A DNA stretch of 5,562 bases, taken from contig CALZHQ010000126.1 of assembly GCA_945787295.1 (NCBI GenBank), positions 1 to 5,562 of the forward strand. The letters are read 5' to 3'. This DNA comes from an uncultured Desulfuromonadales bacterium (GTDB lineage: Bacteria > Desulfobacterota > Desulfuromonadia > Desulfuromonadales > Geopsychrobacteraceae). Shown here piece after piece: positions 1 through 4,837 of the stretch (the first letter of the stretch is position 1; every line of letters starts with the position of its first letter). The position numbers and the translations under genes are program-made. A model generated the notes under the pieces. That model searched no databases and was not told where the DNA came from. It saw nothing but the letters and a program-made list of their open reading frames with translations.

Positions 1-561
1 CTGCTCGACAACCTGGCAGGCGAATATCCGAAGCTGGTCGAGGAGCTGGTGCCGAACCTGCTCAGCCTCGGTGTGGCGATGCGCGTGCTGCAGAATCTGC
101 TGCGTGAAGAGGTTTCGATCCGCGACCTTAGAACTATTTTAGAAACTTTGGCTGATTGGGCACCAGTTGTGCAAGATCCTGATCAATTAACAGAACATGT
201 TCGGGCGATACTGGCCCGATCGATCAGCAACAGTTACAGCCCGGATGGGCAGGTGTTGGAAGTTATGACCTTTGAACGCGATGTCGAAACCAGAATTCAG
301 GAAGCGCTGCACACCACGGAACAGGGGTCGTACCTGGCTCTTGAACCTGGCTTTGCCCAGGCGCTGATCAACAGCCTGAACCAGACGTTGCAGAATATGG
401 CCGGCGTTACTCCGGTGCTGCTCTGCACGCCAACAATCCGACTCCATGTCAAAAGGTTGACCGAAAGATACCTGCCGAGCCTGGCTATCATCTCCCACAA
501 CGAGATCGCACCACATTTGAAGGTGCGGTCGGTAGGAACGGTGAATGTCGATGTTGGTTAG
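1..561 (+). CDS. flhA: Flagellar export gate protein FlhA, C-terminal part (5' truncated by window edge)
   Basis: FlhA is the large inner-membrane protein of the flagellar type III export gate; its cytoplasmic domain binds chaperone-substrate complexes and sorts rod, hook and filament substrates. The open frame runs from the first base to a TAG at 559-561, giving the last 186 residues of a protein normally near 690. Only the cytoplasmic domain is visible, not the membrane helices. Family features seen are the helical stretch LRTILETLADWAP (127-165), then DPDQLTEHVR, and the conserved SHNEI near the end (493-507). A GTG at 49 is internal and not the start. The 3' end overlaps flhF by 17 bp. 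Codons 127-201 are strikingly AT-ending compared with the rest of the gene, although the protein stays in frame and family-like. Identification is by recognition of the family sequence. Confidence 0.96.
   Translation: MLDNLAGEYPKLVEELVPNLLSLGVAMRVLQNLLREEVSIRDLRTILETLADWAPVVQDPDQLTEHVRAILARSISNSYSPDGQVLEVMTFERDVETRIQEALHTTEQGSYLALEPGFAQALINSLNQTLQNMAGVTPVLLCTPTIRLHVKRLTERYLPSLAIISHNEIAPHLKVRSVGTVNVDVG
127..201 (+). other. AT-ending codon island inside flhA
   Basis: Only 3 of these 25 codons end in G or C (TTG, TGG, GTG), against 34 of the 42 codons before and 17 of the 25 after. It uses codons otherwise scarce here, such as TTA twice, AGA, ACA and CCA, while encoding ordinary FlhA residues. 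The edges are abrupt. A sigma-54-like element and a short palindrome fall inside it. The composition is seen directly; its cause (overlaid regulation, a recombined patch or a translation-speed effect) is not known. Confidence 0.85.
158..173 (+). promoter_or_regulatory. Candidate sigma-54 promoter within flhA
   Basis: The site reads GGGCACC, four bases, then GTGCA. Against the sigma-54 consensus TGGCACG-N4-TTGC it matches 8 of 11 positions and keeps the invariant GG (159-160) and GC (171-172) at the correct 12-base offset. A transcript would start near 184, about 360 bp before flhF. Sigma-54 commonly drives mid-tier flagellar genes in polar flagellates and in Geobacter relatives. It lies in coding sequence, so chance is possible; no activator site was identified. 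Confidence 0.35.
534..537 (+). promoter_or_regulatory. Ribosome binding site of flhF
   Basis: AGGA ends 7 bases before the ATG at 545, inside the flhA 3' end. The alternative ATG at 551 would be 13 bases away, which favours 545, although FlhF proteins often begin with MLV or MQV as the 551 start would give. Confidence 0.6.
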
Positions 562-1957
562 AAAATTTGAAGCAGACACTATGGCGAGCGCCCTGAAGCA
601 GGTTAAAGAGACCCTCGGTGCCGAGGCGCTGATCCTGTCCACCAAGACTTTACGTAAGAAGGGCTTGGGCGTACTCGGCAAGCAGACCATCGAAGTGACC
701 GCTGCCATCGAGTCCCCGGCGATGAAGGCGAGTGCCAAGAAAACCGCACCGCCGGCAGCCAAGCCGGTTGCATCGCAGAAGATCCCTGCCGCCTACCGCA
801 ACCGGATCGAAACCCTCGAAGATGAGCTGGTCGATCTTTCGCCGTCGCAACCGACACCAGCAGCCGCTCCGAGCCGCCCGCGGGTCGAGCCGGCCAATCA
901 TACCTTGGAAGAAGAAATCCGCACCCTGCGCTCCCAGCTTGAGGCACAGGATGTCAGTCATCTGCAGGGCGAGATCGATCAGCTCAAAGGACTGGTTCAG
1001 CAATTGGCGCACAACCCGCGACCACAAGAGCCGCTCCCGGCGTCAGAACCGAAAGTGGCGGCACCGCAGACCTTCAGTCCGGAACCGGTGGCAGAGCAAC
1101 CGGTGATTCGCCGGCAGGCGGCAGTCTCGCAGCTGAGCAAGGCAGCGCCGAATGATCTTGCCGATCTGATCGACCTGCTGGTGGGACAGGGAATCGACAG
1201 CGAAGCGGCCGCCACCATCGCCCGTTTTGCCGCCCAGCAGATGAACGATCGGCAGCGCCAGGAACCGCAGCTCTGCCGCGAGTATCTGACCGGCACCATC
1301 GCCAACCTGGTTAATTCGACCGGTCCGCTTTGGCAAAAAGGTGACACCCAGAAGCGGATCTCCCTGATCGGCCCGACCGGTGTCGGCAAGACCACCACCA
1401 TCGCCAAGCTGGCCGCAGAAGCGATCACCACCGCCGGTGCCCGGGTCGCCCTGGTGACCATCGATACCTACCGGATCGCTGCCGTTGAGCAGCTCAAGAT
1501 TTATGGCGAAATCATGGGTCTGCCGGTCGAGGTGGTGCTGTCTCCCGAACAACTGCAGGACGCTTTCCGCCGCCATCGTGACAAGGACCTGATTCTGATC
1601 GATACCGCTGGTCGCAGTCCACGCGACGCTGAAAGAATTGCCGAACTGAACGAATTTCTCGGTCAGGACTCGCAGGTGGAAAACTGCCTGGTGCTGGCCG
1701 CTCCGACCGACGAGCGTCTGCAGCAGAAAAGCCTTGAGGCGTTCTGCAAATTGCCGATTTCTCGCTTGATCTTTACCAAACTGGACGAAACCGATCGTTG
1801 CGGATCGCTGATCAACCTGCCGACCCGCAGCAATCTGCCATTGGCTTATCTGACCAACGGTCAGCAGGTCCCGGAAGATCTGCTGTTGGCCGAGCCGTCC
1901 ACCGTGGCGGAACTGGTTATGGGCACCGAGACGGAATCACGGAGGATCGCCGTATGA
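545..1957 (+). CDS. flhF: Flagellar biosynthesis SRP-family GTPase FlhF
   Basis: FlhF is the third SRP-type GTPase beside Ffh and FtsY. It acts at the inner membrane, usually at the pole, and helps recruit the first basal-body parts. The 470-residue product has three parts: an N-terminal basic region opening MSMLVRKFEADTM with the family segment ETLGAEALILSTKTL; a long Ala/Pro/Gln-rich linker (about 60-190) that probably partly forms a coiled coil; and an NG module from about 196. GTPase motifs are complete: P-loop GPTGVGKT (276-283), DTYR (307-310), DTAGR (353-357) and TKLD (411-414). Length is normal for the family. ATG 545 is chosen for ribosome binding site spacing; ATG 551 is the alternative. 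It overlaps flhA by 17 bp and flhG by 4 bp, so coupled expression is likely. The downstream flhG encodes its GTPase activator. Confidence 0.97.
   Translation: MSMLVRKFEADTMASALKQVKETLGAEALILSTKTLRKKGLGVLGKQTIEVTAAIESPAMKASAKKTAPPAAKPVASQKIPAAYRNRIETLEDELVDLSPSQPTPAAAPSRPRVEPANHTLEEEIRTLRSQLEAQDVSHLQGEIDQLKGLVQQLAHNPRPQEPLPASEPKVAAPQTFSPEPVAEQPVIRRQAAVSQLSKAAPNDLADLIDLLVGQGIDSEAAATIARFAAQQMNDRQRQEPQLCREYLTGTIANLVNSTGPLWQKGDTQKRISLIGPTGVGKTTTIAKLAAEAITTAGARVALVTIDTYRIAAVEQLKIYGEIMGLPVEVVLSPEQLQDAFRRHRDKDLILIDTAGRSPRDAERIAELNEFLGQDSQVENCLVLAAPTDERLQQKSLEAFCKLPISRLIFTKLDETDRCGSLINLPTRSNLPLAYLTNGQQVPEDLLLAEPSTVAELVMGTETESRRIAV
1941..1945 (+). promoter_or_regulatory. Ribosome binding site of flhG
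   Basis: GGAGG ends 8 bases before ATG 1954, within the last codons of flhF. It selects 1954 over the upstream in-frame start at 1798, which would lie deep inside flhF and add 52 residues unlike the family. ATG 1957 immediately follows and cannot be excluded. Confidence 0.75.
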
Positions 1958-2853
1958 TGAGTGGACCCGCCGATCAGGCTGGCACCCTGCGCAGCATGCA
2001 GGACCGGCTCGACAACTCTGCAACCGAATTGAATATGCCGGCCACCCGGGTGCTGTCGATTACCAGCGGCAAGGGCGGGGTCGGTAAAACCGCCGTGGTT
2101 TCGAATGTGGCGGTGGCCCTGGCCAAGCAGGGCAAAAAGGTCTTGATCATCGATGCCGACCTGGGACTGGCCAATGTCGACGTGGTGCTCGGTCTGGCTC
2201 CGCCCTACAATCTCAATCACTTCTTCAACGGCGAACGGACTCTCGAAGAGGTGATGGTCGCAGGACCGCACGGGCTGAAGATTCTGCCGGCCGGCTCAGG
2301 TGTCCAGCAGTACACCCGGCTCGACGGGCAGCTGAAGATGCGTCTGATCGAATCCCTCGATGCCTTGGATGAGCAGTTCGATGTAGTGCTGATCGACACC
2401 GAGGCGGGCATCTCCGATAATGTGACCTATTTTAACGTGGCTGCCCAGGATATCCTGGTCGTCACCACCCCGGAACCGACCGCCATCACCGATGCCTATG
2501 CCTTGATGAAGCTGCTTTCCACCCAGTACCACCAGAAACGTTTCCTGCTGGCGGTCAACTCGGTCCGGGAGCCGGATGAAGGGCTCGATGTGTTCGAAAA
2601 GTTGACCATGGTGTCCGGCCGTTACCTCGATATCTCCCTCGATTATCTCGGTTGCATCCCCTTCGATCGCAAAATGCATCAATCGGTGCGTGAGCAGCAG
2701 GTGATGGTCGATCTGATGCCGGAACATAAAGTCGCCAAGGCGTTTGTTGACCTGGCCGACAGTTTGCTCGACACGCCGATGAACAACCAGGCGCAAGGAA
2801 CCTTGCAATTTTTCTGGAAGCAATTCCTCGGGGTCGGTTCGGAGGCGAGTTGA
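1954..2853 (+). CDS. flhG: MinD-like ATPase FlhG (FleN/YlxH), regulator of flagellar number
   Basis: FlhG is a ParA/MinD-type ATPase that restrains flagellar number, stimulates FlhF GTP hydrolysis and in some bacteria binds the flagellar master regulator. The 299-residue product starts MMSGPADQAGTLR; DQAGTLR (7-13) matches the DQAxxLR motif known to activate FlhF. The deviant Walker A box KGGVGKT is at 40-46, DADLGLANVD at 67-76, and the Walker B-like IDTEAGIS follows at 147-154. The C-terminus contains TLQFFWKQFLGV, an amphipathic stretch suited to be the membrane-targeting helix found in MinD and FlhG. The gene starts in an ATGA overlap with flhF, and its stop shares a base with the fliA start. 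All catalytic features appear intact. Confidence 0.96.
   Translation: MMSGPADQAGTLRSMQDRLDNSATELNMPATRVLSITSGKGGVGKTAVVSNVAVALAKQGKKVLIIDADLGLANVDVVLGLAPPYNLNHFFNGERTLEEVMVAGPHGLKILPAGSGVQQYTRLDGQLKMRLIESLDALDEQFDVVLIDTEAGISDNVTYFNVAAQDILVVTTPEPTAITDAYALMKLLSTQYHQKRFLLAVNSVREPDEGLDVFEKLTMVSGRYLDISLDYLGCIPFDRKMHQSVREQQVMVDLMPEHKVAKAFVDLADSLLDTPMNNQAQGTLQFFWKQFLGVGSEAS
2841..2845 (+). promoter_or_regulatory. Ribosome binding site of fliA
   Basis: GGAGG ends 7 bases before ATG 2853, at the end of flhG. It favours ATG 2853 over the adjacent in-frame TTG at 2850. Confidence 0.75.
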
Positions 2854-3611
2854 TGACCTATTCTGAAGGCTACGGGCCGCCAGGTCCGGCGGAACGGGAA
2901 AAGATGATCGAGGCCCACCTGTCACTGGTCGATTTTCTGACCGATCGGATGATGACCCAGGTGCCGGCGTTTGTCAGTCGCGACGATATCCGCAGTGCTG
3001 CTCTGATGGGACTGCTCGATGCCGCCGGTCGCTATGACCCTCGCCGTGGTGTGTTGTTCAAGACCTTTGCCGAACGGCGGATTCGCGGGGCGGTGTTTGA
3101 CGAGGTCCGGCGGATGGATTGGTTTTCACGAAGCATGCGGGAAAAGCAGTCCCGTTTGGCGAAGACCACCGACGCTCTCGGGAAGCAACTCGGCCGGAGC
3201 CCTGAAGATGTCGAATTGGCCGCTGCGCTGGAGCTGGAGCTGGATGATTTTCACGAGTTGAAACTGCAGGTCAGCCAGCTCGGCTATGTCAGCCTGCATG
3301 AAAAGCTCGATGACAGCGACGATAGCGGCAAGACCTTTATCGACAATCTCGAAGATACCAAGCAGGCCAGTGTTCAGGAACGGATGGAGGCGGGCGAACT
3401 GACCAAGGAGCTGGCCGGTTACCTGGAACAGCTGTCGGAAAAGGAACGGCTGGTTGTCGCTCTGCTTTACTACGAAGAGTTGTCACAGAAAGAGATATCC
3501 GAGGTATTGGAGCTGACCGAGGGACGGATCTCCCAGCTGCACAGCCAGGCGCTGGGCAAACTGAAGGGCAAGATGAGAAACAGCATTAACGCCCTGCGCG
3601 GTGGAGAGTAG
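2853..3611 (+). CDS. fliA: RNA polymerase sigma-28 factor FliA for flagellar genes
   Basis: FliA directs RNA polymerase to late flagellar promoters of the type TAAA-N15-GCCGATAA and is normally held by the anti-sigma factor FlgM until the hook is complete. The 252-residue product has the FliA/SigD layout without region 1.1. Region 2 is at about 20-95, including the core-binding part VSRDDIRSAALMGLLDAAGRYD (41-62, quoted in outline) and the promoter-melting part RIRGAVFDEVRRMDW (76-90). Region 3 is at about 95-150 and includes LGRSPEDVELAAAL. Region 4 with its helix-turn-helix is at about 190-240, with LSQKEISEVLELTEGRISQL (210-229). It begins in a TGATG junction with flhG. flgM is not in the window. 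A sigma-28-like promoter lies about 390 bp downstream, ahead of flgF, so this protein probably drives its own neighbours. Confidence 0.97.
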   Translation: MTYSEGYGPPGPAEREKMIEAHLSLVDFLTDRMMTQVPAFVSRDDIRSAALMGLLDAAGRYDPRRGVLFKTFAERRIRGAVFDEVRRMDWFSRSMREKQSRLAKTTDALGKQLGRSPEDVELAAALELELDDFHELKLQVSQLGYVSLHEKLDDSDDSGKTFIDNLEDTKQASVQERMEAGELTKELAGYLEQLSEKERLVVALLYYEELSQKEISEVLELTEGRISQLHSQALGKLKGKMRNSINALRGGE

Positions 3612-3612
3612 C

Positions 3613-3996
3613 ATGCTGGCCGCCGAGCAATTGTTACTGTTCGTCGGTTGCCTGGCCCTGCTTGCCTTTCTTATGGGCTTTGGGCAGCTGTTGACGAGCC
3701 GGAAGCTGAAGCGCGAACTGAACGACTTACGTGCCCAGCTGGATAGCCAACGACCGCAAGAGGTGACGGAACAGGTCAATTTTTCGGCCAGTCTCGCTGC
3801 CGTAGAAAAGCAGCACCTGCAATCACCGGCACAAGCCGTGCCGCGCAACTCGGCTGAGAAATATCGTTATGTCGGTTCCCTGGCCGATCAGGGACTTGAT
3901 GCAGAAGGGATTGCCAAGGCTTTGCAGATGCCGGCCACTGAGGTGGAACAGCTGCTGCGACTGGCCAAGTTGAAGCAGGCCTCCGGGACGCAGTGA
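3613..3996 (+). CDS. Small membrane-anchored protein with C-terminal HTH-like segment (DUF2802/SwrB-like layout), function unknown
   Basis: The 127-residue product has one hydrophobic helix at about 7-27 (LLLFVGCLALLAFLMGFG). A basic, charged, coiled-coil-prone stretch SRKLKRELNDLRAQLDSQR (29-47) follows, then a polar linker (50-80). The C-terminal segment at about 83-120 contains YRYVGSLADQGLDAEGIAKA and MPATEVEQLLRLAKL, resembling a short helix-turn-helix with the pattern 'conserved glycine, few residues, IAKAL'. This layout is seen in DUF2802-type proteins of flagellar/chemotaxis loci and in SwrB (YlxL), which follows sigD in Bacillus and promotes basal-body maturation. The charge pattern suggests a cytoplasmic C-terminus. 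GGAG at 3603-3606 is 6 bases before ATG 3613, and one base separates it from fliA. The gene is probably real given its spacing and protein-like composition. The domain family name is from recognition only. Confidence 0.85.
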   Translation: MLAAEQLLLFVGCLALLAFLMGFGQLLTSRKLKRELNDLRAQLDSQRPQEVTEQVNFSASLAAVEKQHLQSPAQAVPRNSAEKYRYVGSLADQGLDAEGIAKALQMPATEVEQLLRLAKLKQASGTQ

Positions 3997-4002
3997 GGTC
4001 GC

Positions 4003-4030
4003 TAAACTATTTTTGGCGCCTGGTCGACAA
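4003..4030 (+). promoter_or_regulatory. Candidate sigma-28 (FliA) promoter of flgF
   Basis: The -35-like TAAACTAT (4003-4010) and -10-like GTCGACAA (4023-4030) are 12 bases apart. The enterobacterial sigma-28 consensus is TAAAGTTT-N11-GCCGATAA. TAAA is intact, the -10 matches 6 of 8, and the spacer is one base longer. It sits in the only sizeable gap before flgF; transcription would start near 4037, leaving a leader of about 24 bases that includes the ribosome binding site. Confidence 0.55.
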
Positions 4031-4050
4031 GTAAGCAACGGCAACAACCG

Positions 4051-4054
4051 GGAG
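4051..4054 (+). promoter_or_regulatory. Ribosome binding site of flgF
   Basis: GGAG (within GGGAGAAG) lies 6 bases before ATG 4061. It fixes this start in place of the upstream in-frame start at 4013, which would overlap the putative promoter and precede the conserved rod-protein N-terminus. Confidence 0.75.
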
Positions 4055-4060
4055 AAGATC

Positions 4061-4789
4061 ATGGCAAGTGGAAAATACGGTGCAGTTTCAGGGTTAATCG
4101 GGCGGATGCAGATGATGGAAAACATCAGCGAGCAGCTGGCCTCTGCTCAGGTCCGGGGCTATAAAAAAGGGACGCCGACCTTTCAGGCCAAACTCGCCGA
4201 GGCGACTTCCGGGATGGCGACCAAGGGTGTCAATCACGTCCAGGTCACCGGAGAAAACATCGATTTTACGGCCGGTCAACTTGAATTTACCGGCGATTCG
4301 CTACATTTGGCCCTCAACGGTGACGGCTTCTTCCAGGTTCAACGGGAAGATGGCAGCTTCGGTTACACCCGCAAGGGTCTGTTTGAAATCAACGGGGAAG
4401 GGCTTCTGACCGACACCAACGGCCAGCCGGTGATGAGCGCCGGGGGAGGCGAAATTACCCTGTCCAGCCCCGAGGTCGATATCGCCGCAGATGGCAATAT
4501 CTGGTACCAGGGCGCGGAGATTGCCCAGATTGCAGTTTTCCAGTTTGAGGACAATTCAATCTTGCAGCGCGATCAAGGCAGCATGTTTACCCCGACTGAC
4601 GGCGTGCAGCCGGGCTTGCATCCTGCGCCACAGATTTCACAGAATAATCTGGAAGGGTCAAACGTCGATATGCTCCGGGCCATGGCGCGGATGACCAGCA
4701 ACTTAAGGGCTTTTGAGGCCACTCAGAAAGCATTGAAAGTTTATAGCGAAATGGACAGCAAAGCCGCAGATCTTGGCCTTGTTCAATAG
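4061..4789 (+). CDS. flgF: Flagellar proximal rod protein FlgF
   Basis: FlgF is one of the proximal rod proteins of the periplasm-spanning drive shaft, exported through the flagellar type III system; it has no Sec signal peptide, as seen here. The 242-residue product begins with the rod/hook helix MASGKYGAVSGLIGRMQMME. The central flagellar basal-body domain includes LHLALNGDGFFQV (81-93) and YTRKGLFEINGEGLLT (102-117). The C-terminal helix starts at LEGSNVDMLRAMARM (197-211), the equivalent of the family's SNVN...EEMV signature. The N-terminal signature, usually close to NNLANxxTxGFK, is degenerate (EQLASAQVRGYK, 25-36). It lacks the FlgG-specific insertion after that motif and lies directly before flgG, which supports FlgF rather than a second FlgG. 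A sigma-28-like promoter precedes it. Confidence 0.9.
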   Translation: MASGKYGAVSGLIGRMQMMENISEQLASAQVRGYKKGTPTFQAKLAEATSGMATKGVNHVQVTGENIDFTAGQLEFTGDSLHLALNGDGFFQVQREDGSFGYTRKGLFEINGEGLLTDTNGQPVMSAGGGEITLSSPEVDIAADGNIWYQGAEIAQIAVFQFEDNSILQRDQGSMFTPTDGVQPGLHPAPQISQNNLEGSNVDMLRAMARMTSNLRAFEATQKALKVYSEMDSKAADLGLVQ

Positions 4790-4803
4790 ATAAAGAATAC
4801 TGA

Positions 4804-4817
4804 GCCGCTATTGCGGC
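4804..4817 (+). repeat. Small perfect GC hairpin between flgF and flgG
   Basis: GCCGC (4804-4808) pairs exactly with GCGGC (4813-4817) around the loop TATT. No T-run follows, so it is not a typical intrinsic terminator, and the flgG ribosome binding site lies outside the stem. It may affect mRNA stability or processing between the two rod genes; with a 5-bp stem it could also be chance. Confidence 0.45.
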
Positions 4818-4824
4818 GAAGCAG

Positions 4825-4830
4825 AAGGAG
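4825..4830 (+). promoter_or_regulatory. Strong ribosome binding site of flgG
   Basis: AAGGAG, with A-rich sequence following and 7 bases before ATG 4838, is the closest match to the anti-Shine-Dalgarno sequence in the window. This fits the high copy number of FlgG in the distal rod. Confidence 0.8.
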
Positions 4831-4837
4831 ATAAAAT

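Noticed and set aside
604..627. TAAAGAGA followed by GCCGAGGC near the start of flhF, resembling a sigma-28 promoter.
   Set aside because: The spacing from TAAA to GCCGA is only 12 bases, and the site lies in conserved FlhF coding sequence.
187..1576. Several long open frames on the reverse strand under flhA and flhF (up to 191 residues).
   Set aside because: They are shadows of GC-rich coding sequence: no family resemblance, and they lie opposite strongly supported FlhA and FlhF coding frames.
1798..1953. A longer start for FlhG giving 351 residues.
   Set aside because: The extra 52 residues lie fully inside flhF, are basic and Gly/Asp/Arg-rich and unlike FlhG, whereas ATG 1954 has a GGAGG site and the DQAxxLR motif falls near the N-terminus as expected.
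2727..2762. TAAAGTCG followed by GCCGACAG in the flhG 3' end, resembling sigma-28 promoter halves.
   Set aside because: The spacing between TAAA and GCCGA is 24 bases, against about 15 in the consensus.
4014..4029. TGGCGCC upstream of flgF as the -24 box of a sigma-54 promoter.
   Set aside because: The required TTGC at the -12 position is CGAC, so the essential GC is absent at the right spacing.
4735..4761. GAAAGTTT near the flgF 3' end as a sigma-28 -35 element for flgG.
   Set aside because: The -35 matches 7 of 8, but at the right spacing the -10 position matches only 4 of 8.
4773..4801. TTGGCC - 17 bases - AATACT as a sigma-70 promoter for flgG.
   Set aside because: Both boxes match only 4 of 6 consensus bases; such matches are common by chance and flgG is probably co-transcribed with flgF.
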